From assembly GCF_030268085.1 (NCBI RefSeq), contig NZ_BSDE01000002.1, positions 434,001 through 498,000 of the forward strand: a stretch of DNA of 64,000 bases, read 5' to 3'. Made by a program: the position numbers and the translations under genes. Source of the DNA: Geothrix limicola. GTDB lineage: Bacteria > Acidobacteriota > Holophagae > Holophagales > Holophagaceae. This document shows, piece by piece, positions 57,629 to 64,000 of the stretch (positions within the stretch are counted from its first letter, which is position 1; the number at the start of each line of letters is the position of its first letter). Below the pieces are notes generated by a model. The model worked only from the letters and a program-made list of their open reading frames with translations. It searched no databases and was not told the DNA's origin.

Positions 57629-58525
57629 TTGTCCATGCGAGTTGTACGTACCATCGCTGATCTTCGCGCCCTCCTCCGTCCCTTGAGGGAGGAGGGCAAG
57701 CGCATCGGCTTCGTCCCCACCATGGGATTCCTGCACGAGGGCCACGGGGCCCTGATCCGCCAGAGCGCCGCCCGCTGCGATGCGACGGTGGTTTCAATCT
57801 TCGTGAACCCCACCCAATTCGGCCCCAACGAAGACCTGGCCAGCTACCCCCGCGACCTGGAACGAGACCAGAACCTCTGCCTGGAGGCCGAGGCCACGGT
57901 GCTCTTCCTGCCCGAAGTCGCCGAAATCTACCCCACGGGCTTCCAGACCCACATCGAGCCCGGCCGCCTTGCCGAGCCCCTCTGCGGCCGCTTCCGCCCG
58001 GGCCATTTCCGGGGCGTGGCCACCGTGGTCGCCAAGCTCTTCAACATGGTGCAGCCAGACCTGGCCTTCTTCGGCCAGAAGGATTTCCAGCAGACCGTCG
58101 TCATCCGGCGCATGGCCCGGGATCTGAACCTGCCCGTGGACGTGGTGGTGGTGCCCACCATCCGCGAGGCCGACGGCCTCGCCCTCAGCAGCCGCAACAC
58201 CTACCTGGACGAGGAGGCCCGCCGCCGGGCCCTTTCCCTGAGCGAGGGTCTGATGGCCGCCAAGGCTGCCTTCGAGGCCGGGGAGCGCGATGCCCAGGCC
58301 CTCCTGGACAAGGCCCGCGGCCCCCTCAGCGCCGTGGATTCCGTGCAGTACCTGGAGCTGGTGGACACCCAGAACCTGGAGCCCATCCAGGGCCAGGTGG
58401 ATCGCACGGCCGCCCTCTGTGTTGCGGCCTATGTCGGCACCACCCGACTCATCGATAACGTCATCCTGGCCCTCACCCCCGCCGACGCCGGCCTTAGCGT
58501 AACCAGAAGCACCCAAAGCCTTTAA
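57629..58525 (+). CDS. panC: Pantothenate synthetase PanC
   Basis: Joins pantoate and beta-alanine with ATP; 298 residues. FVPTMGFLHEGHGALIR holds the HxGH nucleotide site. FVNPTQFGPNEDLASYPRDLERD binds pantoate. FFGQKDFQQTVVIRRM and LALSSRNTYLDEEAR (the KMSKS-like loop) follow. TTG 57629 has GGAAGGA eight bases upstream, whereas ATG 57635 two codons later is spaced less well; either gives essentially the same protein. Confidence 0.95.
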   Translation: MSMRVVRTIADLRALLRPLREEGKRIGFVPTMGFLHEGHGALIRQSAARCDATVVSIFVNPTQFGPNEDLASYPRDLERDQNLCLEAEATVLFLPEVAEIYPTGFQTHIEPGRLAEPLCGRFRPGHFRGVATVVAKLFNMVQPDLAFFGQKDFQQTVVIRRMARDLNLPVDVVVVPTIREADGLALSSRNTYLDEEARRRALSLSEGLMAAKAAFEAGERDAQALLDKARGPLSAVDSVQYLELVDTQNLEPIQGQVDRTAALCVAAYVGTTRLIDNVILALTPADAGLSVTRSTQSL

Positions 58526-58642
58526 TCATTCAACCAGAAGATCCGTTCCCTGAGAAAAAAACGAGGCTGGACCCAAGGTAATCCTGAGTCCATGCTTATG
58601 CGTTGGCCGGGACTCCCGTACGGAGCCTGGACCGGAGGATGC

Positions 58643-59041
58643 ATGCTACGTCACTTCCTGCTCGGAAAGATCCATCGCGCCACCGTGACGAGGGCCGACC
58701 TGGACTACGTGGGATCGATCACCCTGGATCCGCTGCTCATCGAAGCCGCCGGGTTCATGGAGAACGAGAAAATCGATATCTACGACGTCACCAACGGCTC
58801 CCGCCTATCCACCTACGTGATCCCCGGCGTGCCCGGTTCCGGTGAAGTCGGCATCAACGGCGCCGCCGCCCACCTGGTGAACGCGGGTGATCTGGTGATC
58901 ATCGCCGCCTACGGCTGGATGACCGCCGAAGAGGCCGAGACCGTGGCCCCCAAGGTGGTCTTCGTGGACGAGCGCAACCGCATCACCGAGCGCCGCACCC
59001 AGGAGCGCACGCCCCTCTGCGTCGCCGCCTTCACCGACTGA
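58643..59041 (+). CDS. panD: Aspartate 1-decarboxylase PanD
   Basis: Pyruvoyl enzyme making beta-alanine from aspartate; 132 residues. The precursor self-cleaves at Gly-Ser in [16 protein letters not shown], generating the pyruvoyl group from the Ser. [12 protein letters not shown] and [25 protein letters not shown] are family hallmarks. ATG 58643 follows GGAGG at four bases; an upstream in-frame ATG (58592) would give an atypical extension. It completes the panB-panC-panD set; the pathway supplies CoA and hence carrier-protein arms. Confidence 0.94.
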   Translation: MLRHFLLGKIHRATVTRADLDYVGSITLDPLLIEAAGFMENEKIDIYDVTNGSRLSTYVIPGVPGSGEVGINGAAAHLVNAGDLVIIAAYGWMTAEEAETVAPKVVFVDERNRITERRTQERTPLCVAAFTD

Positions 59042-59127
59042 GGGCGAAGGACTGCGGGCTTCAGCATGGCCTCCGGGGCCTTGGACTCGCCCCATCTGAA
59101 ATTATAAAAACCGATTTCGGAACCTTT

Positions 59128-59153
59128 GACCGTTGGCGCGGCATCCAACGGTC
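59128..59153. promoter_or_regulatory. Inverted repeat upstream of the RNase E/G gene
   Basis: GACCGTTG (59128-59135) and CAACGGTC (59146-59153) are perfect complements ten bases apart. They sit in the 206-bp gap between panD and the RNase E/G gene, 95 bases before its start and just after an AT-rich patch (59099-59110). It could be a regulator site or a hairpin in the 5' leader; RNase E family messages are often autoregulated through their leader, but that is not shown here. Confidence 0.35.
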
Positions 59154-59247
59154 ATGGTAGAAATGAATCACCCCACGGTCTGGTACGACCCCGGGGCCCG
59201 CAGTGGGGGCAAGGCGCCTTCCTGCAAAGTTCTGAAAGGTTGGTTCC

Positions 59248-60777
59248 ATGGAAGTCCGCAAGTCCCTGGTGGTCAATTCGACCCCCCTGGAGACGCGCAT
59301 CGCCCTGCTTGAGAACGGCCAGCTCTGCGAGCTGTTCCTCGAGCGGACGATGAACAAGAGCCAGGTGGGGGATGTCTACAAAGGCCGGGTGGCCAAGCTG
59401 CTCCCCGGCATGCAAAGCGCCTTCGTCAACATCGGCGGCGTGAAGGATGGGTTCCTCTACCTGGACGATCCCGTCGTCCAGCGCCTGGGATCCGACCTGT
59501 CTGCCGAAGAGGAGGGTGAAGAAGCCTCCACCGAGGAGCTGCCGCCGCCACCCCCGCCCCTGCCGCCCTTGAAAGAAGGTGAGGAAACCCTCGTCCAGGT
59601 CGTGAAGGATCCCATCGGCTCCAAGGGACCCCGGCTCTCGCGGCACCTCAGCTTCCCGGGCCGTTTCCTCGTCTTCATGCCGGGCATCGAGCACATCGGC
59701 ATCTCCCGCAAGATCACCGATCCCGCCGAACGGGAGCGCCTGCGCGAACTGATCCGCAGCCATGTCCAGCCAGGCGAGGGATTCATCGTCCGCACGGCCG
59801 CCATCGGCGAGAAGGACGAGGATCTGGTGGGCGACGTGATCTTCCTGCGCCAGCTCTGGCAGGGCATCCAGGCCAAGGCCGACACCGTGCCCGCCCCCGG
59901 GCTGGTCTGGCAGGACCTCCGCCTGCTTCAGAAGGTCATGCGCGACATCTTCCGCGAGGAGGTATCCACCTTCTGGGTGGACGACGACGCCGCCCACCGG
60001 GAAGTGGTCTCCTTCGTGGAAAACCTCCACCCCGAATGGTCCAACCGCGTGAAGCGCTTCACGTCGGACCTGCCCATCTTCGAGGCCTTCGGCATCGAAT
60101 CCGAGATCGATTCCGCCCGGCAGCCGAAGGTCTTCCTCAAGCACGGTGGCTCCATCGTGCTGAACCAGACCGAGGCCCTCGTCAGTGTCGACGTGAACAC
60201 GGGCAAATTCGTCGGAAAGAAGGATCTGGAAGAGACCGTCTTCCTCACCAACCTCGAGGCCATTCCCGAGATCGTGCGGCAGCTTCGGCTGCGCAACCTG
60301 GGCGGCATCGTCGTCATCGATTTCATCGACATGGTGGACCCCCTTCACCGCGAGGAGGTGCTGGCCCGCTTCCACGAAGAGCTCAAGCGCGACCGCAACC
60401 ACGCCCGGGCCGGGGGCATCTCCGAGTTCGGCCTGGTGGAGCTCACCCGCAAGCGCACGGGCCCCTCACTGGAGCGGCAGCTCACCCAGCCCTGCCCCAT
60501 CTGCAGCGGCGCCGGCCGCACCCAGAGCCCCGAAACCTCGCTGCTGAAGGCCTACCGCGAGCTGGTGCGCCTGGGCGAACGCCTGCGCGGCGCCGATGTG
60601 CGCCTCACCCTGCACCCCGAACTGTCAGCCGCCATCCATCACGAGGCCCGCGAAGGTCTCATGCAGCTGGCCCGCCTGATGGGCGCCCGCGTCTCTTGGA
60701 TCGAGCGCGCCGACACCCCGCGACACGCGGTGGTCATGGACCTTCAGATTCCCGGCCAGGGCAGCGCGACCGCCTGA
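59248..60777 (+). CDS. rng: Ribonuclease E/G
   Basis: Endoribonuclease for RNA decay and rRNA processing; 509 residues, close to RNase G in length and without the long RNase E tail. The S1 domain (VGDVYKGRVAKLLPGMQSAFVNIGGVKDGFLY) is interrupted by an acidic and polyproline insert (about 88-120, EEEGEEASTEELPPPPPP). Catalytic Asp residues are in VSVDVNTGKF and VVIDFIDM. The zinc-link CPICSGAGR needed for tetramer formation is present. ATG 59248 starts MEVRKSLVVNSTPLETRIALLENG, the usual N-terminus. Confidence 0.93.
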   Translation: MEVRKSLVVNSTPLETRIALLENGQLCELFLERTMNKSQVGDVYKGRVAKLLPGMQSAFVNIGGVKDGFLYLDDPVVQRLGSDLSAEEEGEEASTEELPPPPPPLPPLKEGEETLVQVVKDPIGSKGPRLSRHLSFPGRFLVFMPGIEHIGISRKITDPAERERLRELIRSHVQPGEGFIVRTAAIGEKDEDLVGDVIFLRQLWQGIQAKADTVPAPGLVWQDLRLLQKVMRDIFREEVSTFWVDDDAAHREVVSFVENLHPEWSNRVKRFTSDLPIFEAFGIESEIDSARQPKVFLKHGGSIVLNQTEALVSVDVNTGKFVGKKDLEETVFLTNLEAIPEIVRQLRLRNLGGIVVIDFIDMVDPLHREEVLARFHEELKRDRNHARAGGISEFGLVELTRKRTGPSLERQLTQPCPICSGAGRTQSPETSLLKAYRELVRLGERLRGADVRLTLHPELSAAIHHEAREGLMQLARLMGARVSWIERADTPRHAVVMDLQIPGQGSATA

Positions 60778-60799
60778 TCGGCTACCGAATTCCATTCAG

Positions 60800-60832
60800 A
60801 CGTGGTGGCCGGGCTTGGCCCGGACACCACGT
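60800..60832 (+). terminator. Strong stem-loop after the RNase E/G gene
   Basis: ACGTGGTGGCCGGGC at 60800-60814 pairs with 60818-60832 at 14 of 15 positions around a TTG loop. It begins 23 bases after the stop. No T run follows, so it may need Rho or act with the next hairpin. Confidence 0.5.
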
Positions 60833-60845
60833 GGGGGTGCACGAG

Positions 60846-60884
60846 GGGGGACGCAGAGGACGCAAAGCGTCCGGGCGGTCCCCC
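60846..60884. terminator. Nested hairpin between convergent genes
   Basis: An outer stem GGGGGAC (60846-60852) / GTCCCCC (60878-60884) encloses an inner GGACGC-AAA-GCGTCC hairpin (60858-60872). It lies between the RNase E/G gene (plus) and the HAD gene (minus), ending ten bases from the HAD stop, so it can serve both. Its left side is made of ACGCAGAGG-like units, reminiscent of the other tandem-unit palindromes in this window. Confidence 0.5.
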
Positions 60885-60894
60885 TTCGTTCATG

Positions 60895-61575
60895 TCAGCC
60901 GAGGCAGGTCGGGCAGCGCATGCCTTCCTGCAGACTTTGGATGAGCTCGGGCACCCGGTCGAGGCTTCGCACCTCGTAGACGGGGGCCTCGGGATCGTGA
61001 TCGGGACGGGGCCTCGCTTCGCGGTTCACCCAGATGGCCGTCCAGCCCGCCGCCAGGGCGCCCTCCACGTCATCGTTCCAGTTGTCGCCCACCATGGCGA
61101 GGTTGCCCGGGAAGAGGCCCAGCTTGCGCTGCACGGCCTCATAGGCATCGGCCTCGGGCTTCAGGGTGCCGATCTCCGCGCTAAGAATCCGGGTGCGGAT
61201 GCGCTCGGAGATGCCAAGACGGTCGAGCATCTCCAATCCAAAGGTCTGGGTGTTGGAAAGCAGGGCCACCCGCGCCAGATCCCGCACCGCGCCCAAGGCC
61301 TCGGGCGATTCGCGGAAACACTGGGCCTGCGCGCCAGCCTCCAGGAAGGCTTCCGCCATGGCCTCCATCTGGGCGTCGTCCAGGCTGGCCTGTCCCTGCC
61401 AGGCCTCCAGGAAGGCACGCACCGAGGGGTAGGGCCGGACCATTCCATCCCGCATGAGGGCCGGAAACAGGTGCGCCTGTTCGGGACGCAGCAGTTCCCG
61501 CATCCGCTGGAAGGGACTGCCCGCCGGACTGAAGACGAGCGTGTTCCATAGATCGAAGACGACCGCTCGAATCAT
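60895..61575 (-). CDS. HAD family hydrolase
   Basis: Haloacid dehalogenase-like protein of 226 residues. Motif I is VVFDLWNTLV: the nucleophile Asp is present, but the second Asp of the usual DxD is Trp. That is seen in dehalogenase-type and some other HAD members and makes simple phosphatase activity less certain. Motif II is ALLSNTQT, motif III the Lys in GTLKPEADAYE and motif IV MVGDNWNDDVEGA. A helical cap fills about 15-100. The C-terminus ends CPTCLG, a Cys-x-x-Cys pair that could hold metal. ATG 61575 is 13 bases after the upstream lipoprotein gene. Confidence 0.88.
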   Translation of the reverse strand: MIRAVVFDLWNTLVFSPAGSPFQRMRELLRPEQAHLFPALMRDGMVRPYPSVRAFLEAWQGQASLDDAQMEAMAEAFLEAGAQAQCFRESPEALGAVRDLARVALLSNTQTFGLEMLDRLGISERIRTRILSAEIGTLKPEADAYEAVQRKLGLFPGNLAMVGDNWNDDVEGALAAGWTAIWVNREARPRPDHDPEAPVYEVRSLDRVPELIQSLQEGMRCPTCLG

Positions 61576-61588
61576 GCGAACTCGCCCC

Positions 61589-62089
61589 TCATCGACCGCT
61601 CTCCTTGCGCGTGCTGAAGGGCACCCCGAACTCGATGCCCAGCACCTCGAAGCGGGCCACGCCGGACAGGCCCCAGGTGGCGGGGGCGTGGCGCAGCACC
61701 GCGCCGGACAAAGGGCCCCAGGCATTCTTCAAATCGCCGTAGCCGAATCCGACATCGACGAGAAGGGTGCTTCGACCCCGGGGCGCGATGTCGGCCCCTT
61801 CAGGAAAGCTGACCGAGCCCAGGGCATGGTCCACGCCCTGCGCGTTCAGGCGCAGATCCCCGGTCACGCGCCGCGTGCGCAGGCGCTGGTCCGAGGGGTT
61901 CTCCACACCCACTTCGAGGCGCAACCGCAACCGCGACTGCTCAAGGGGGAAGGCCAGGTCGATCTGGGGCTCCACCCGATCCAGTGAGAAGCGCAGCTGC
62001 CGCGCGGCTTCCTCGTAGCGCAGGGCCGGGTTGACGGCTTCGCAGCCGATCAGCAGGACCAGCGCTGTCATTGCCCAGGGGCGCCGCAT
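61589..62089 (-). CDS. LEA type 2 family lipoprotein
   Basis: A 166-residue predicted lipoprotein. MRRPWAMTALVLLIGC is a lipoprotein signal with the lipobox ending at Cys16. The mature part resembles the water-stress/LEA type 2 fold: LRLRLEVGVENPSDQRLRTRRVTGDLRLNAQG followed by IAPRGRSTLLVDVGFGYGDL and a last strand FEVLGIEFGVPFS. The role in envelope or stress is not predictable. Lnt, encoded elsewhere in the window, would acylate it. It starts one base before the queD stop codon on the same strand. Confidence 0.8.
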   Translation of the reverse strand: MRRPWAMTALVLLIGCEAVNPALRYEEAARQLRFSLDRVEPQIDLAFPLEQSRLRLRLEVGVENPSDQRLRTRRVTGDLRLNAQGVDHALGSVSFPEGADIAPRGRSTLLVDVGFGYGDLKNAWGPLSGAVLRHAPATWGLSGVARFEVLGIEFGVPFSTRKESGR

Positions 62090-62090
62090 C

Positions 62091-62438
62091 TCAGGCTCCG
62101 CGGTAGATCACGCAGTTGTCCGTCGTTTCGTAGACCTCGATCTGACACAGCTGGGGCAGCGAGGGCTTGAGCTGCTCCCAGATCCAGACCGAGATGTTTT
62201 CCGCCGTGGACAGGGGGATCAGGTCATTGAGGAAGCGGTGGTCAAGCTTGGAAATCACCTGCTCCACCACCACCTTGGAGAGATCATCAAAGTCGATGAT
62301 CATGCCGGTTTCGGGATTCACCTGCCCTTCCAGCAGCACGAAGAGCTTGTAGCTGTGGCCATGCAGATTGCGGCACTTGCCCGGGTGGTTGTAGATGAAG
62401 TGGGCGGCTTCGAACCAGTACTCTTTGCGCAGGATCAT
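62091..62438 (-). CDS. queD: 6-carboxy-5,6,7,8-tetrahydropterin synthase QueD
   Basis: Makes 6-carboxytetrahydropterin in the queuosine/7-deazaguanine pathway; 115 residues. KEYWFEAAHFIYNHPGKCRNLHGHSYKLFV holds the first zinc His, the catalytic Cys and the HGH pair. GMIIDFDDL, LDHRFLNDL and VYETTDNCVIY complete the active site with the conserved Asp, His and Glu. ATG 62438 gives the usual start; GTG 62447 three codons upstream is possible. No other que genes are in the window. A terminator separates it from the exporter gene upstream. Confidence 0.93.
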   Translation of the reverse strand: MILRKEYWFEAAHFIYNHPGKCRNLHGHSYKLFVLLEGQVNPETGMIIDFDDLSKVVVEQVISKLDHRFLNDLIPLSTAENISVWIWEQLKPSLPQLCQIEVYETTDNCVIYRGA

Positions 62439-62455
62439 GGCACTCACGATGAAAA

Positions 62456-62475
62456 GGCCCCGCAGAGGCGGGGCC
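62456..62475 (-). terminator. Rho-independent terminator of the SLBB exporter gene
   Basis: On the minus strand GGCCCCGC-CTCT-GCGGGGCC is followed directly by TTTTC. The perfect eight-base GC stem with a T run lies between the exporter stop (62517) and the queD start, so it ends the exporter transcript. Confidence 0.8.
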
Positions 62476-62516
62476 CTTCAGTTTAACGCAGACGGCCAAG
62501 ATTCGAGTTTCGGCGC

Positions 62517-64000
62517 TTAGAGCTTGAGCGTGTTCAGCAGAATCGCGATGGGCGTCAGGGCCTGCAGGTTCTCCTGCCAGTTGGTGTCGCGGCGGAAGCG
62601 CTGGGGCACCAGCACCGTGTCGCCGGGTTCCACGATCTTGCCTTCCACCCAGCTGTCCACGATGCTTCCATTCGCCTTGAGCAGGCGGATGTTGGACGTA
62701 TCCGCATTCCGGGTGGTGCCACCCGCCAGCTTGAGCAGATCGGACACCTTCATGCCCTGCCGCACCTTGTAGGTCGCAAAGGGACTCGCGGTCTCACCCA
62801 CCACGTAGGCCACGGCCGAGGCACGCGGGATGATGATTTCATCCCCGTCCTGAAGGTCCACATCCGCCATGGCATCGCCCTTCAGCGCCCCCTGGAAGTC
62901 CACCACCATGCGATTCAGGCTGCCCACCAGAAGGCCGTGGAGCACCGGGTTCTTGAGCAACTGACCCGTCGTGGTTTGCCGCTTCGTTTCGTTCAACCGC
63001 TCCAGAATCTCGTTGATGCCCTTGGCCGTGGGATCTTTGCCGGCCAGTCCGGATTCCTCCGCGGCACGCTGAAGCGAGGCGTCCTGGGTGCTCATCCGGC
63101 GGAGAAAAACGCCCGACTGGGGCATGGCTTCGGGCGTCAGCCCGCCTGCCCGCTTCACGAGCTCACTCAGGCGGGCATGGTCCGAATCCAGGGTGTACGA
63201 ACCCGGACGAGCGACCTGGCCTCCGATTCGAACCGTGCGGTGGACCTTGAAATCGGGCTTTTCGAAGAGACTCAGCTGATCGTCCGCCTGGAGGCGGGGA
63301 TTCTGAGCGTCATCGAGCAGGGCGATGGGGCTTCCCTCCTGGGTGGACATCAGTTTCGTCAGATCGAGGCGGAAAATTTCACTGGGCTTCCCCTGACCGC
63401 TCCGCGCCAGCTCGGCAACCATCCGGTCCGCAGACTGGGTGGGGATGCCGGCGCGGAAGAGCAGGTCGGAAGCCCGCATGCCGTCGTGGAATTCGAAGGT
63501 TCCCGGGCGCGCCACCGGCCCCAACACGGTCACGAATTTCGGCATGCGCAGGGCCTCCATCCGAAACAGCTCGATGCGATCCCGATCTTCAAGAAGCAGG
63601 TTCTGGCTGGCGTCCCCGGCGAGGGCACGGTCCAGATCGAAGGCCACGAAGCGAGTCGTGCCGTCCACCGCCGTGCGCACCACCTCACCCCTGGCGCGGT
63701 AGGTATCCGGAAGGATCTGGCCATCCCGCTTCAAAAGGTCTCCGACCCGCAGCCCCTCCGTCCGCGCGAACACACCGGGCGTCCGCGCCCAGCCCGCGAC
63801 TTCGACAACGGGTCCCGTCCATTCCCGACGAGGAAGCGCCGACAGGATGTCCCCACGTTGGAGGGGCATGCGTTCCGCCGTCGCAACGGATACGTCCTGT
63901 CCCACCAGGGAGCCGGTGGCTTCGCGGCGGCGCAGCGACAGGGCACCGGGGCCCGCCTCCGGTGCGAAACCTCCCGCGAACTTGAGGGCATCCGCCACGG
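62517..64000 (-). CDS. SLBB-domain polysaccharide export protein (Wza-like, partial, 5' end off window)
   Basis: The C-terminal 494 or so residues of an outer-membrane polysaccharide export protein. At least four SLBB (beta-grasp) domains repeat the pattern G-x-V-x-x-P-G-x-x-x ... L-x-x-L-L-x-x-A-G: VAGWARTPGVF...VGDLLKRDG, VLGPVARPGTF...ASDLLFRAG, IGGQVARPGSY...LSELVKRAGG and VVGETASPFATY...VSDLLKLAGG. The right-edge fragment (MADALKFAGGF) looks like the end of another, so the ATG at 63998 is probably internal and the true start is beyond the window. The chain ends with a hydrophobic segment (LTPIAILLNTLKL). Confidence 0.9.
   Translation of the reverse strand, partial: VADALKFAGGFAPEAGPGALSLRRREATGSLVGQDVSVATAERMPLQRGDILSALPRREWTGPVVEVAGWARTPGVFARTEGLRVGDLLKRDGQILPDTYRARGEVVRTAVDGTTRFVAFDLDRALAGDASQNLLLEDRDRIELFRMEALRMPKFVTVLGPVARPGTFEFHDGMRASDLLFRAGIPTQSADRMVAELARSGQGKPSEIFRLDLTKLMSTQEGSPIALLDDAQNPRLQADDQLSLFEKPDFKVHRTVRIGGQVARPGSYTLDSDHARLSELVKRAGGLTPEAMPQSGVFLRRMSTQDASLQRAAEESGLAGKDPTAKGINEILERLNETKRQTTTGQLLKNPVLHGLLVGSLNRMVVDFQGALKGDAMADVDLQDGDEIIIPRASAVAYVVGETASPFATYKVRQGMKVSDLLKLAGGTTRNADTSNIRLLKANGSIVDSWVEGKIVEPGDTVLVPQRFRRDTNWQENLQALTPIAILLNTLKL

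Noticed and set aside
60833-60884. CRISPR-like reading of the short repeated units near 7.06 kb, 18.97 kb and 60.85 kb
   Set aside because: The units are 7-9 bases, adjacent and palindromic, with no regular 25-40 base repeats or spacers and no cas genes.
63940-63998. ATG at 63998 as the true start of the SLBB exporter
   Set aside because: The first residues already match the end of an SLBB unit and no signal peptide is present, so the gene almost certainly begins beyond the window.

Overview
The window comes from a high-GC, Gram-negative, respiring bacterium. An alternative complex III (Act) operon runs straight into an A2-type caa3 oxidase operon. The rest is a dcw tail (murB-ftsQ-ftsA-ftsZ), a full glycogen set, an N-degron set (clpS-clpA-aat), lnt and a Wza-type exporter. 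This mix fits Acidobacteriota, possibly the Holophagae (Geothrix/Holophaga-like). That is inference from gene content; no rRNA is present to settle it.

Layout. 1-3.4 kb: the start of a PAS-GGDEF diguanylate cyclase (runs off the left edge), ruvX, ogt, an NAD(P)-binding protein and a metallo-beta-lactamase-fold hydrolase. The hydrolase is divergent from a TetR regulator, with two matching palindromes between them. 4-8.8 kb: murB-ftsQ-ftsA-ftsZ, interrupted between ftsA and ftsZ by a GxxExxY gene bounded by perfect 22-bp inverted repeats. 8.8-17.3 kb: a 1414-aa debranching enzyme fusion (GH13 + GH133), glgB and glgP. 17.4-18.9 kb: GAF and HDOD signalling proteins. 19-26.6 kb, minus strand: PqqD-like, clpS, clpA, aat, glgC, glgA, pgi. 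26.7-32.3 kb: an OPT transporter (minus), then trmH-lnt-GNAT-maf (plus). 32.7-46.3 kb: actA, a 67-aa unknown, actB, actC, an actD-actE fusion, actF, cytochrome c, SCO, oxidase subunits I, III, IV and II, and ctaB.

46.5-51.5 kb: one 1670-residue protein that looks like the main novelty. It has adenylation and carrier domains, six membrane segments alternating with three left-handed beta-helix-like domains (the plan of epsilon-poly-lysine synthetase, Pls), and then its own C-terminal phosphopantetheinyl transferase. The adenylation pocket read by eye resembles the lysine code. 51.5-56.7 kb: three unrecognised minus-strand genes and a STAND-like TPR protein with a damaged P-loop. 56.7-60.8 kb: panB-panC-panD and RNase E/G. 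60.9-64 kb, minus strand: an SLBB polysaccharide export protein (runs off the right edge), queD, a LEA-type lipoprotein and a HAD protein.

How the genes work together. glgC-glgA-glgB build glycogen; glgP and the debranching fusion take it apart, and Pgi links it to glycolysis. The Act complex oxidises quinol and passes electrons through c-type cytochromes to the caa3 oxidase, with SCO (copper) and CtaB (heme O) as assembly factors. ClpS, ClpA and Aat form the bacterial N-degron pathway. PanB, PanC and PanD make pantothenate, the precursor of the phosphopantetheine arm that the NRPS-like protein needs. I saw no tRNA, rRNA, CRISPR array, IS transposase or prophage.
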